A stretch of DNA of 64,000 bases. Origin: Sclerotinia nivalis. Taxonomy: Eukaryota > Ascomycota > Leotiomycetes > Helotiales > Sclerotiniaceae. This document shows, in pieces, positions 45,804-58,088 of this stretch (position 1 is the first letter of the stretch; the number at the start of each line of letters is the position of its first letter). The stretch lies in the NCBI GenBank assembly GCA_029531795.1, contig JAPEIS010000014.1:1116001-1180000 (forward strand), in the 5' to 3' direction. Under the pieces are notes generated by a model. That model was not told the DNA's origin, searched no databases, and saw nothing but the letters and a program-made list of their open reading frames with translations. Made by a program: the position numbers and the translations under genes.

Positions 45804-47416
45804 ATGAATAGATCTTCCTCCTCTACCGGCATTGCATTTCCACTTCCAGGATCTCCAGGGTCTTCATGGGCCATGTACCGGGCGAGATTTAAGGCTATTT
45901 TTCATGGCGCAGATACTTCGGTTTTGATTGCTTTTTGGTTATTTGGTATGCTACCGCTATTCCGCTTGGAAATGGGCACGACAGATCGTCGTCGTGGGGA
46001 GGGTCGCACAATTTTTATAGCGTTAACCCTTTTATAGGTCTGATCAATAATGTTCTTTATGTTATCATCTTGTCTGCGGCATTGGATTTGGTCGGTAAGT
46101 TTCTTCCCCTTTTCTTCTTCAATGCGCAACCTTTCCTCCGTACACAGTACCATCTGCGATCGCAAAGATAATATCAGTCACTAATATTTCTTTCTTTAGG
46201 TCCGACTATCCCAAAATCCGTCGTTCTTCTCGCAGATGTCATGCCTTCTTTCGTAACTAAACTCATCGCTCCATATTTCATCCATAAAATTCCCTACTGG
46301 ATTCGAATCCTTATATTCTGCGGTTTATCATCTGGGGGTATGCTCTTAATAGCATTAACACCCACCGACAAATCCGTATCAACAAAATTATTTGGTGTAA
46401 TACTTGCTAGTCTCAGCAGTGGTGGTGGAGAATTGAGTTTCTTAGGTCTCACACATTACTATGGACATTTCAGTCTTGCAGCATGGGGAAGTGGGACAGG
46501 AGGGGCAGGTTTAGCGGGAGCCGGATTGTACGTTCTTTTGACTACCATTATTGGATTATCAGTCAAGACTAGTCTTTTGGCTTCTGCATTCTTGCCTTGC
46601 ATAATGCTCCTCTCTTTCTTCGTTATCTTACCTCGAGGACCATTGAAAAGAGCATCTATTCGAAAAGACTACAATTCTCTTCCCGAAGAAGATTCGCTTA
46701 ACGAACCCCTCACAGCTTCTGATATTGAAGGTCTACCAGCTGATTCTGCAGCGGTCTCTTTACTTGCTCCTGGTCCAGCCATCGCATCAGAAGCTTACTC
46801 TTCCCACTCTCCCCGCTCCTCTTCCCCAGCACTCTCCCATCATCCATCCAAATCTACATTTCTGTATAACCTCCATCGTGCTTCTTCTCTCTTCTTCCCC
46901 TACATGCTCCCTCTCCTCCTCGTCTACATAGCCGAATATACCATCAATCAAGGAGTCTCTCCTACCCTCCTCTACCTTACCCCTTCTCCAGGAAACCCCT
47001 TTTCCACCTATCGTTCCTTCTACCCTACCTACGGCTTCATCTATCAACTCGGCGTTTTCATTTCTCGTTCCTCTACCCCTTTCTACCGAATTCACAATTT
47101 GTATCTTCCCTCTTTCCTCCAAATCGCAAATCTATTTCTCTTAATCTCTCAAGCATTATGGTTCTGGATACCTAGCGTATATATTATTTTCATAGTTATT
47201 TTCTGGGAGGGACTTTTAGGAGGAGCGGTTTATGTAAATACTTTTGCGGAGATTATGGAGAAGGTAGATGAGGCGGATAGGGAATTTAGTTTGGGAGCTA
47301 CGAGTGTTAGTGATAGTGGGGGGATTTGTGTCGCGGGGTTTTTGGGTATGGTGCTTGAGGTGGGATTGTGTCAGTGGCAGGTTGAGAGAGGGAGGGGTTG
47401 GTGTAGGATGGGGTAG
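45804..47416 (+). CDS. btn1: Battenin homologue Btn1 (CLN3 family)
   Basis: Btn1 is a vacuolar/lysosomal multi-pass membrane protein homologous to human CLN3 and involved in vacuolar pH and amino-acid homeostasis. The three exons are 45804-45945, 46038-46094 and 46200-47416. The introns are 92 and 105 bp (GTATGC...TTATAG; GTAAGT...TTTAG). The product is 471 residues, close to the family's 400-470. Landmarks are [20 protein letters not shown] (first span), [18 protein letters not shown], the GEXSFLxLxHYY-like segment [17 protein letters not shown], and [15 protein letters not shown]. Others are [17 protein letters not shown], [24 protein letters not shown] [17 protein letters not shown], and [14 protein letters not shown] polar loop rich in Ser/Pro ([16 protein letters not shown]) is inserted mid-protein, as in other filamentous fungi. 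Confidence 0.95.
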
Positions 47417-47755
47417 GGTTGTGTAGAGGGTTGTATGGGTAGATGAGTAGATTTTGAAGTAGAGAAGAGGAGAGAGGGATCAAAGAAAGAGAAAGAGGAA
47501 GAACATGAAGATGTACGCTAGATGATGAGGGGTAAATGGCGTTTGGATTTTTGTTTGTATATGTATAGATACCATTCGATTGTTAGCTCTTTACCCCGAA
47601 TGATGAATATTCATCAACTCCTTCTGTTCATTATAACAATAATCTTGCATACTAATTCTCCAGCTACAAAATCTAGAACTCAATTACCCACATACACTCT
47701 ATACATCATCACTAATCATCGATAAGTTATATTCACCACCGCCTTCCTCCAATAA

Positions 47756-47806
47756 TTCAAATTCAAATTCAAATTCAAATTCAAATTCAAATTCAAATTC
47801 AAATCT
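47756..47806. repeat. Microsatellite (AAATTC)n
   Basis: About eight tandem copies of AAATTC, 47757-47803. Confidence 0.9.
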
Positions 47807-48127
47807 ACTTCCTCTTCTGCCCTCTCTTCTCCACACTATTTACTCACTTGCCTCCTTATTGAGTGTATAGGTATTCGCCGCGCAAAATATCACTCGATTT
47901 TCTTTTTTTTTGGTTTTTTGGTTTTTTTTTTTTAGGGGGGAGGGGAGGGGAGGGGATGGGAGAGAAGGATAGAAGAGGAGGATAGAAGAGAAGAGGAGGA
48001 TAGAAGAGGATAGGAGAGGAGAAGAGAAGGATGTTGGAAATTGGGAATTGGGAGTCGGTGATGAATGCTATGGAAGTTTTGGTGGTAGTGTGTGTAGGTG
48101 TATAAGATTTACAATCTCCAAATTTTC

Positions 48128-48194
48128 AAGGTTTTAGGTTTTAGGTTCGGGTTTTAGGTTCGGGTTTTAGGTTCGGGTTTTAGGTTTGGGTTTA
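48128..48194. repeat. Minisatellite of GGTTTTAGGTTCG units
   Basis: About five copies of a 14-bp unit with TTTTAGGTTCGGG. It looks superficially telomere-like but is not the fungal TTAGGG array. Confidence 0.8.
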
Positions 48195-48257
48195 TTGAGC
48201 TACTTATCTACCTATCTACCTATCTGGGTGTTATAATGGATTCACTTGATTATGAGA

Positions 48258-48286
48258 TGGATAGATAGATAGATAGATAGATAGAT
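48258..48286. repeat. Microsatellite (GATA)n
   Basis: About seven copies of GATA. Confidence 0.9.
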
Positions 48287-48392
48287 TCATTGGGTGTGTA
48301 GATGTAGGTGGAGATGGATATTCTGGTTTGTTGGGAATGAAAAGAGGGGTGGGGGAAGGGGAGGGGGAGGGGGAGTTGGATTTGGAGTTGAT

Positions 48393-48476
48393 TTTGGATT
48401 TTGGATTTGGATTTGGATTTGGATTTGGATTTGGATTTGGATTTGGATTTGGATTTGGATTTGGATTTGGATTTGA
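48393..48476. repeat. Microsatellite (GGATTT)n
   Basis: About 14 near-perfect hexamers of GGATTT. Read on the minus strand they give an IQIQIQ frame that has no other support. Confidence 0.92.
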
Positions 48477-50279
48477 TTTTTGGGGAGGGGCTTAGGAGGA
48501 TTGAGAATGGATGATGATTTGAGGTGATGATTTGAGGTGATGATGTGATGTGATGTGATGATGTGATGTGATGATGGGGGTGAATTATAGATATCTAGGT
48601 AGGTGGTAGAATTCACTTCTTGAACGGGAATAAGGAAGGGGATTAATAAGAAATGAGAGGAGAAAGAGAGGGAGAGTGAGAGTGAGGAAAAGGAGAAACG
48701 GGGGATTTGGGGTGGGTGAATGAGAAGGGTGGATTGATAGATATGTGAATTGTAAATTGTGAATGAGGGGGAAGAGATCTAACTTTTAACTTACCTAGGT
48801 ATCTTGTGATAATATACTGGGAAGAGGAAGGAGGTTGCACTGAGTGCGGATTTGTAAGTTGTAAGTTGTAATGAATTTGTTGATCTTAAGGGAATGAATG
48901 GTGAGGATGGTGAGGATGGAGATGTTGGAGTGTACATGATGTAAATGATGAAGTTCTTGTTTATAGTACCTACCGGTTCAAGGTTTATGGAATTGGGCCT
49001 TGCGGTTGACATGAAATAGCGAGTCAATGTTCTTTAAAAGAATACCGTGATAGATGAGCAAAGGGGACATAAAGCATGCATTTTTGAAGAAATACATATG
49101 TATGTGATCATGAACCATTACTTATGCTTCGACGATCAAGAATGCAAACAAGCTTGTGATGAGTTAGCAATCGATAAACTTCGATATTTATCTATGAGGT
49201 ACCGCAAATTTTGCGGTATGGTCATTATCATCATCATCATCATCACATGAGAATATATACTGCAAACTTGCGTAATCCTACAATCCTCACTTGATGGGTT
49301 TTAAAAAGGAGACTTGACTTTATTGGAAGAGGTATAGTTGTATATATATATATATGTAGATATTTGAACCTGTAGCCAAATATTAATACATTAATACTAA
49401 GTTTTGGGGTCTTTTCCCCCCAGGATCTACTTTGGTAGGTTTTTGGGTTTCCAATTGTTGGAAAGGGGTGGTAATGAAGAATATTTGAGTTATATATGGA
49501 GTATGTATTTGGGGTTGAAGTTGTAATTAACTGTATGTGCGCATTAGGTGTTCTCGATGTGATTAAGAAACGGATATGCAAAGTAATGAATATCTCTAGA
49601 ATTCTATACTCAACTCAGCAACTCAGTATTCTCATTGCTACTATTAAAGCCTTAAAATCAGCACCACTCGCAAGTAACGTTACAAACTGACCTCTCCTTC
49701 GAAATGTATGCTCATGGCACAAAATAATCAATCAATCAACTCACCACTTCCAAAAGTTGGGGTCTTTCTGCATCACATCCATCACAGTTGGAAGAGGGGT
49801 AGCCATTTATGCATTTAAAACTACAATCGCCCTTATATATCATCAAAAACTAATGTTCACTGACAAGCTGATCATAAATCGCCAAATGGATCTGCAGCTA
49901 AAGGGGGGATGAGATAAGATTCTATGTGAGATGCTAATAATAGTTTTTATATCCCTGTAACTCAGCCACATTCACCTCCAAACTCAGCCATAAGCTTACC
50001 CAGCCTTTCTGGAATGTCACCCATCGAAAAATCGATAAGCCAACCGCATCAATGAAATACATCCGTGGTTGAGGCACTGCTGGGACAAATGCGATGAAAC
50101 ATGATTGTTTGATAAATAAAAGGTAATCATAAAGGTAATTGATTAACTTGTCATCTTATACTTACATTGTAATATTTTGTTTTTACTTTTGTTTTTTGTA
50201 CTTTTTCAACGCTCTCTCTACTTCTCTTATTTGATTATTACATTTGAGATAATAAAGATATCATATCACAATTCTCAGC

Positions 50280-51835
50280 ATGCGTTCAAATTTCTTGCTA
50301 TTAGCAGGCGCAATTACATGTATGCGATCAACATGTGAAGCTGCATATGTACCAGGAGCAGCCTTCGATAGATTTTTCACCATCTGGCTCGAAAACCAAG
50401 TTCGTCTTCCTCATTCTTCCTTGAAACTAATCAGAATACTAACAGTCCCCTCCACAGGACGATACAAAAGTAGAATCAAATCCCGACATACAAAATCTCA
50501 CCAAACAAGGCATTCTCTTAGAAAACTATTATGGACTCACACATCCTTCTCAACCAAATTACATAGCATCTGTTGGAGGTGATTATTTCGGTCTCGATCA
50601 TGATGGATTTGTGAGGATACCGCATAATGTGACGACAGTGGTGGATCTTTTTGAGGATGCGGGAATTACTTGGAAGGGGTATTTTGAGGGAATGCCAGGA
50701 CCTGGATATATGGGAGAGGGAAGTACAGCGCAGGATGGAAAAGGATGGGATTATGTACGGAAACATAAGTGAGTTATTTCCAAAATTGCTTCCAGGTCAA
50801 ATAGTCTGTCTCCACGGCAGTGGCCCCCGGAGGGCCAGCGGAGCGTCATCTCTTTTGAAGCACATTTCATGAAAGAAGAATGCTAATACTTGAATTGATA
50901 GTCCATTCGTGAGTTATGATAGTATAAACACAAATGGTACACGACTCCAAAATCTTCTCTCCTTGAATGATTTCTCAACCACAATTAAAAACGATCCATC
51001 CTCCTTACCACAATACGCACATATATCTCCGGATATGCTAAATGATGGACATAATACCTCTTTAGCCTACGCTGCTAATTGGACACGATCATTCCTTACG
51101 CCACTTCTCCAAAATGAAGCCTTCATGAATAATACTCTTATACTTTTCACGTATGATGAATCGGAAACCTATTCTAAACCAAATCGAATTTACTCCGTCC
51201 TTCTAGGTGGTGCGGTGCCAATGGATAAAAGGGGAACTGTAGATACAACGGTCTATTCGCATTACAGTATTCTCTCTACCCTGGAGAATAACTGGGGTCT
51301 TCCTAATCTTGGTCGCTACGATGTTGGGGCTAACGTCTTTTCCCTTTGCGCCTCAAAGACAAACTATACGAATATAAATCTCAACACGTCGAATCTCAAC
51401 AATTCTTTAAGTTATCCCGGATTCTTGAACAATGATCCCGCTAAATGGGCACCAGTTCCTGTCCCAAACCTTCAATTAAAAGGTGCAGGCGGAAAAGGTG
51501 TCGATGATTATACGCGCGCGGAATGGGTTAGCGCTAAATCAAAAAATACGACCTATGATGGTAGCGGAGAATTTTTCGACGGCGGAAATGGAGTAACTGA
51601 TGAGCGGAAACCTGTTTATCATACCCAAGAGGCGAATATTGTAGCTACAGCTACAGTGACGCAACCATATAGTGCGACTGCTACTTCTTCTACGAGTAGC
51701 ACAATAATTGCAAGTGCAACTGCAAGCGCGACGAAGGGAAGTGGAGCGGAGAGAAGTAGAAGTGTAGGAACGGGATGTGGGAAAGAGGTTTTGGGATTAT
51801 GGATTGCGTTGGTTTTTGCGATTGTGGTTTTATAA
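50280..51835 (+). CDS. Secreted acid phosphatase (phosphoesterase family), GPI-type
   Basis: This is a fungal PhoA-like acid phosphatase of the phosphoesterase family (related to phospholipase C/acid phosphatases), releasing phosphate from organic esters outside the cell. Exons are 50280-50399, 50458-50768 and 50902-51835, with introns of 58 and 133 bp (GTTCGT...CCACAG; GTGAGT...TGATAG). The product is 454 residues. An N-terminal hydrophobic signal (MRSNFLLLAGAITC) is followed by FDRFFTIWLENQDDTK. The family core shows GLTHPSQPNYIASVGGDYFG, VVDLFEDAGITWKGYFEGMPG, NDGHNTSLAYAANW, LILFTYDESE and YSHYSILSTLENNWGL. It has many N-x-S/T sites. A Ser/Thr-rich stalk and a C-terminal hydrophobic run (VLGLWIALVFAIVVL) suggest a GPI anchor to the wall or membrane. 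Confidence 0.92.
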
Positions 51836-54761
51836 AAGGTTAAATGGGATTTGATGGATTGGGATGGGATTTGAACGGGATTTGGTGGGACATGTATATT
51901 AGTTGGAAGGAAGAAAGGAGTTTTGGGTGTATATATATTTGAAAGATGATTTTATGATATGGGTGGATGGATTTGATAGATATCAGATGATGAATAGAAT
52001 ATCGATTTGATCTTTGAAGTTAATCAAGTGACGTACTGAATGAATTGTAGAAAATCTTGTGACTGGGTCTGTAGGATATTTGTGTATACCTAGCCCTAAG
52101 CCCGGGCATATACACATCCTGTACTGCTTAAAACATAAACCTGTTATCGGTAATGCTGAACTCTATTCTTAGGTACTGCCTATATCTACCGTCTCTAAAT
52201 CCTGTCTATCTACTACACCCACTCATAGCCTATATTTCCTCAATATATGCCCATAAACGAGTAAGTAATCTTTTACCAAGCAATCACTAGACCAACATTT
52301 CGTGAACCTCCACTTCCTAAGCCCACCTTCGCTAGCCCTAATACAAACACGCTAAGTACTTTATACATCAACCAGCCCTATCATGTCCTATGCTGATTCA
52401 AAACGCGTATAGTTTACCCTGCAAGCTTTATATAGAGCCTAACTCGCCAGTTAAAACTTTCAGTTCAAATCTCTATCTTCAATACCTTCATCCCAAATCC
52501 TCAAAACCACAACTACAATCAACCCACTACTTACAAATATAAATTTACCCCCTCCATCGCCAAACCCTACCAACTCCAATCGCATCTCCAAATTTCAACC
52601 CCTTCTATCTCCAAACTTCAACTCTAACTCTATCTATATCCACCCCCATCCATATACCTACCCTTAGACAGTCTTTCGTTTCATGAAGTGTCTGAATTTT
52701 GAAAGTGTAAATAAGGGCTGAAGATTTGAAATTTAGGATATGAGTTTGATAAGTGTTGAAATTTAATTGAGGGGTTATGTGAGTTTACATTGACTCGTGA
52801 GTCAATGGGAAAGAATGTGATATACTTGTAGACATCTGAGTTTGGGAGAAGATGAGGAGTAAAAGTGGTTATTGCAATATTTGGGTTTGGTTTATAAAAT
52901 ACAATGTATGCATTTCCCTCCGGGAGCTTCTCCACAACAAGTACTTTATTTGCATGCTTAAGAAGTGCTTCGAGCTCCTCGTACATAAGCTCTAGACTGG
53001 CCGAGAAGTTCTCTCTGCTCCCTCCGCCCCTCTACCCACCCATCTACCTCTTCCTTACACCAAGACTTCAACAACCCTCCAATAATCCCGCACAATCGTA
53101 TAAAGAATCACACCCCTATACCTTTTAACCGCATACCTGAAAAAGTATCACAATCAGGATTGTGGCACCCATCTCAATGATGAGAGCGGTTATATCCGTA
53201 CATTTCCAGGAGAAATTGATCAATAATTATAAATAGTATATCTGCGTCAATGACTCCTGATGCTGTATTTATGAGTTCAAATGCCGTTCCCTTGCGTGTG
53301 ATATATCATATCATTTTTTGATAATGTTAGTATTGATATTGGGATATGTTAAGATTTGAAAATCGCAACTTTGTATTACGCTTCATGTCTAAGTTAAGCC
53401 TTGCACAGTCACAGAAAGAACCGGAGATGATTTCGACAACACGGATGGGGACGGGATCAGATTTGATGTGTTAATTTTTTGGGAAAGTTTTGTGAAGAAC
53501 GCGCAGAGGGAGCGCTGAGATAATCGAGGCTTTGGGAGATGGTTTCCATGAGGGAGATGTGAGAATTGCAGGAGTGTGAACTAGAGGAGGAGAACTAGAG
53601 GAGTGTGCAGTAACAGTCCTGAAGACTTCAAAGGAGCTAGGGAAAACTGTGTGATTAGGAAGGTATTAGTTTTATTTCTCGGTTATTTTGTTGATGGAAA
53701 AAGGAAGTATATAGGGAGCGGAAAGTATAGGGAAAAGTGGTGTGACATCAAAATTAAGAGGAACAGAGTGAAAAACCATAAATTTCTTAAAATAGCCTCA
53801 AAAATAAACGTTTTAAATCAAAAGTCTTCAAGCGGGTGAACCAACCAACAGGTTAATATTGTTGATGAACCTTCTACTGACTATCAGCTTGAATTCTCCT
53901 TTCGCCTCGCTTGCTAATATTCTCTCTTACACTCTACATTCTCCGCCTTCGACTCCCTCGAACCGAAAAATGTATAAAAATGCACTACGTTCCCGGTATA
54001 GATTATCCCACCAGTAAAGTTCCACGACTATAATTAAAGATATTACTGAGACAGGTTCATTATGATTATGAAGTGTATATGACGTCATCTTGGGATCGAA
54101 TTTGGCTCAGATCACGGAACGGATTGAAAGTCTCTACATTTCGGATCTTCAGATTACTTTTATTTATGAAATCATTTTCTATTGGTAGCGAGTGCTGTAA
54201 GGCTTTTATAACGGCGTACATACATGCCTAGAATAGAGTAGTTTTCGGTCAGTAGGTTGTTTGTAGGGCCTTAGCATGCATCTTGGGTGTCCGCACGTGA
54301 AGCGTTGTTGAATAGTACTTATCAGTTAAACTTCGCATATTCTCAGTAGTAGTATTTATTCATTGATTAATGGGGAACCGCTCGACAGGAGGGTTATTGG
54401 GAATGTTTGTACATAATTTTTATAGTTATGTATATAAAGATGAAATTTCTATCCGCTAAATATCTGTTTTTGGGTAGCTACCAAAGACGATGTATTCAAT
54501 CTTATGATCTGAGTTCTATAAAGGTCAGAAAATCTATATAAGGACTCTGACTAACCAATCTAGCTAGCTAGTGGATGGAAATCAAATATCCAATAAATCT
54601 TTTCCTTCGTCCATTGTAGCTCATCATAGATCTCAAATTGATTCGAAAGTATCCCATACATATATCCAAATAGTACATATGATTATTTTTATCCATCCGC
54701 CACCTTCCTTTGGCCTCTTTGCTGCTCCCAATGGTTTAGATTGCAGTCCAGTCTCAAGACC
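51836..54761. other. Gene-poor intergenic region
   Basis: No gene is supported. A minus open frame of 101 codons (52986-52681) starts MYEELEALLKHANKVLVVEK and could be a small gene or a helix-rich relic, but it has no recognisable domain. The remaining frames are short and featureless. Confidence 0.45.
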
Positions 54762-55815
54762 TCAATTTCTGAAAAACTGTAAATCTTCCAGATGGATTGA
54801 TTCTTCGACTGAAGTCCAGACTTGCTCAAACCCAATAGTTTCCACCCGCGCCACTTGATCTCTCAGCTTTTCTTGTCGAACCATGTTCCGCCTCTCCTCT
54901 ATCTGGGCAAAACACAGAAATTTTTTCCTCGCCTCTCTCAGCTTCTCCTCATCTCTCAAATCTCGTTCTATCAATTACCATCCCTTTCTATCATACCTTC
55001 TTCAATCTCCATATCCTTCTCTTCCACATCCGCTTAATCCAATCAGTTTCTTACAACTTGATTTCCTCCTACATCTCCTTCTTCCTCTACTTGCAACATC
55101 TTCTAAGCGTCTAAAATGGGTCGAGTCATAGTTTAGACCGCAAAGTTTTAGCGTCTGAGAATTTGTGAAATTTTCAGCCAAATTCAGGATACCACGCACT
55201 GCCAGTTTTGGAGAGTAGCCATAGCTTGCTCATCTTCCATGCGCTCTATTTCGTCATCCGTCTCATAATATGTCTCTTCACCTGTTTCCTCATTCACTTC
55301 CTCTTCCACCTCCTCATCCCCTTCTCATCCCCCTAACCCCCAACCCCTCACCCAAAGCCTCATAAAAAATACTCCACCTCCTAAACTCCCTCCCAAACCC
55401 CTTAAACTCCCCCCCCAAACCCCGCCCATCTAAAACACACCTCTCAATCCACAGTACATACCCTTCACGTGCACCACACAATACATAACCCGGGATAAAC
55501 AATCTCCAGATAAAGCAGCATCTATTCAATCCCCAACTCTAACATCCAGACATTGTTTTCTGTCCGTAGATCTACAGTCCTATCTTGTAAAATGTCGGAT
55601 GAGGTTAACCTTAATATTGCTCTGATACATATCTCGATTTGTAGGATTTCTGAGGGGGGGGGGGGGATTTGAGGATGGGGTTGAGGGTGACTTCGTTGTA
55701 GGGAGGGGGAGGTACATTTCTTCTTGATAGGATGGTGGGGTGGGGACTGGGTTTCTGGGTTTGAGATATCAAAATGCTGCGAGGTTGAGCTGACGTCATG
55801 GGGGACATTTGACAT
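54762..55815 (-). other. Possible gene remnant with acidic and coiled-coil segments
   Basis: Minus-strand pieces look coding but do not assemble cleanly. 55815-55522 is a Pro-rich piece starting MSNVPHDVSSTSQHFDISNP. About 55325-55195 is strongly acidic (EEVEEEVNEETGEETYYETD). 54974-54762 is charged and helical (RDLRDEEKLREARKKF, EERRNMVRQEKLRDQ). The intron-like joins I tried (for example one ending CATTTTAG at about 55116) leave frame conflicts. This may be a decayed gene or a gene with more introns than I can place. No function is proposed. Confidence 0.25.
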
Positions 55816-56715
55816 TTTTACAGGCGGTTTCTTCTTCTGATAACTGGTAGATTTTGCAAATATAGGGATTTGGATATATGGAATGATGATACAGGAGAAG
55901 TGTGAACACGATATTTCAACAACGAGTGATGATAAATTTGTACTTAAAGAGAAAAAGACGATTATTCTGTTGTTTCAAGGGTTTATGTATCGAAATAGAT
56001 ATGATGACCATTGAATCAAAGTATTTTGTTCGTGGGTTTTATGGCTTTTGTACTAAAGTTGTCCGTTGATTGCTTATTACCACTAGATCTTCCCTAGTAT
56101 GTGAGACTAACTGCTTCGGAAATGAATCACTTCAAAATTAACCTTTGCGCTGTTGTTTGTGGGTGGAAGGAAGGTGAGTATTGGAATAGAATATATTGAT
56201 TATTCTTACAGATACTCGGTCGGCTATAAAACAATATTGAAAGGTAAGCGCAAATGATTGAAATCAAATTCGCTACCAAATGCAATCGTTTTATGGCCCT
56301 ATAAGCGGGGAATTATCCAATCAATGCTTTGGTACTTGGTGGGAACTTAAAACTCTAGATGCATTATTATCCAAATTATCAACAGAAAAAAATACATAGA
56401 TCAAATCCGAAAAGATAATCTAAACATTCTCCCAATCACCATCCCTTCTTCTACAACTTCATCAGCCTCCATATCGCTCTCATCTAAGTCCTCCCGGTCA
56501 CTGTACACCCAGTCAATTTCTGCCTCTTCCTCTTTCCTCCTCTTACCATTTTCCACATCTCCCTCAGTCTCTTCAATCTCCTCATTCCGCGAGTCCTCCT
56601 ACTATCTCTCACTATTCCATTAACCTCTTCTATTTTCAACTCTTCCCAACCAATCTCATCTATATCTTCCCAATCACTTTCTTCACTGTACCCCCCTTCG
56701 TCAGAAACCCAACCT

Positions 56716-58088
56716 CTAACCTGACAAGTTCCTTCCCTGCTCTGTTCCAAGCTGTTCGGTTGCCAGCTGTTCGGTTGCCAGCTGTTCGGTTGCCAGCTGT
56801 TCGGTTGCCAGCTGTTCGGTTGCCAGCTGTTCGGTTTCCAGCTGTTCGGTTCCAAGCTGCTCTGTTCCAAGCTGCTCTGTTCCAAGCTGCTCTGTTCCAA
56901 GTTGTTCGGTTGCCAGCTGTTCGGCTCCAAGCTGCTCTGTTGCTTCTCTCTCAACGGCGTTTTCAAAAGAATTCACTTGTATATCCTCCTCAACAACAGA
57001 CTCAAGTATGCTATCATTTTGTGCTTGTAACATCGACGAATAAAGAGATTCGATATGTTCTACACGCGCTCTGTATCCTCCTTCTGGCACTCGTTGACCA
57101 ATTAATTGACGAAGAACATCAAACCCTTGCACTCCGGCTGGGTTACCTCGAGCCGCGACTATTAAATTATCAATTGCCCTATGGATCAGAGCATTTAGAT
57201 GGTCTTCCTGCATGACCTCTAAAAAGTCAGGTACAGGATCACGCAAAGCTTCCTGGTAAGTAATTCCGAGCTCTGATCGCAAAGTATACACAGATTGAGG
57301 ATAGGCAGGTGGCAAACTTCCTTGGCGTTGTCGAATTGGGGCAGGAACGATATAAACGGTGCGCATTGGTTTTTTGTAAACGCGCCATTTACATGTTTGT
57401 CTCATTCCCTTAACAGCGCAGCAAGCATATGTGAGTACCAATGCAACCGAGACTAAAACTACAACAACAAAAGAAATGAGGCCCGCAAGCAAGCCTCTGA
57501 ATAAAGATCTTTTCTTTGCCGCCGTGTTGTTTGTGTTTGTCTCTTGGGATGGTGACACCTCCTTCGAAATTTTATTCATGGGATCGAAATTGTGAAGGCG
57601 ATTGTTGGCATTGCCATTTTGTAACGTCGTATTGCTCGAAAAGCTTCTTGGTTGTAATCCGCCCACCGACTTACCTATCATATCTACAGTTGTAATTTTA
57701 AAGTTCCTTGGATGGTTTCGGGCATTCCCGACTTGATGAATGGTATCAGGATTCGAAGTTATGTAGTTATATATGCTAGAAAGAACGTCCAGCTATTCTC
57801 AGTCAATATCTGCAGTAGTATTCCTTGGAAATGTTAATTGCATACCAATCGAAGTTGCATAAAATGCTCAATTGTATTGTCAAGCACAGTTGAATTCGGC
57901 GGTAACTTGTTGGGCCAACTGACTATATCTATGGTGCTAATAGTTGATAGAGGTGCCGAAATATTATGTAGCTGCTGAAGCTCGACTTCAGACAAAGGAG
58001 GGTTGAATATCAATTGAGCCTGCGGTTGAACAGCGTCCGAGAAGGCTATGGCAAGTATCAAATGACGCAAGGCTCTGAGGATATACAT
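56716..58088 (-). CDS. Signal-anchored single-pass membrane protein with TEQL[A/G] tandem repeats
   Basis: The two exons on the minus strand are 58088-57846 and 57792-56716. The 53-bp intron is GTATGC...GAATAG, and the frame is kept, giving 439 residues. I chose the ATG at 58088 because it begins a signal-like peptide (MYILRALRHLILAIAFSDAV); the frame could start 35 codons earlier. An extracellular domain of about 140 residues follows, then a basic KKRSLFRG and one membrane span (GLLAGLISFVVVVLVSVALV). Then come CC, a cytoplasmic part, and about 13 copies of a five-residue repeat, TEQL plus A or G. The product ends EQGRNLSG just after the repeat. I do not recognise the family. Downstream of the stop the +1 frame continues as a very acidic tail (see findings). 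Confidence 0.62.
56741..56945. repeat. 15-bp minisatellite inside the membrane-protein gene
   Basis: About 13 copies of a 15-bp unit such as GGTTGCCAGCTGTTC, grouped in variants (TTGCC, TTTCC, TTCCA, CTCTG). The unit contains no stop in several frames, so both strands are open over the array. Copy number can change without shifting frame. Confidence 0.92.

Larger units (their letters stand above)
47417..50279. other. Intergenic region packed with microsatellites
   Basis: No gene is supported in this 2.9 kb. It holds an (AAATTC)n array, G-rich/A-rich tracts, a TTTTAGGTTCGGG-type minisatellite, (GATA)n and (GGATTT)n, listed separately where clear. Open frames at 48287-48616 and 48294-48476 are translations of the GGATTT array. 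Confidence 0.6.

Noticed and set aside
48120..48200. Telomere-like TTTTAGGTTCGGG repeats
   Set aside because: The unit is not TTAGGG, the tract is short and internal, and it sits among other microsatellites.
48287..48616. Minus-strand IQIQIQ-rich frame and its plus-strand partner
   Set aside because: Derived from the (GGATTT)n array, with open frames on both strands because the hexamer contains no stop.
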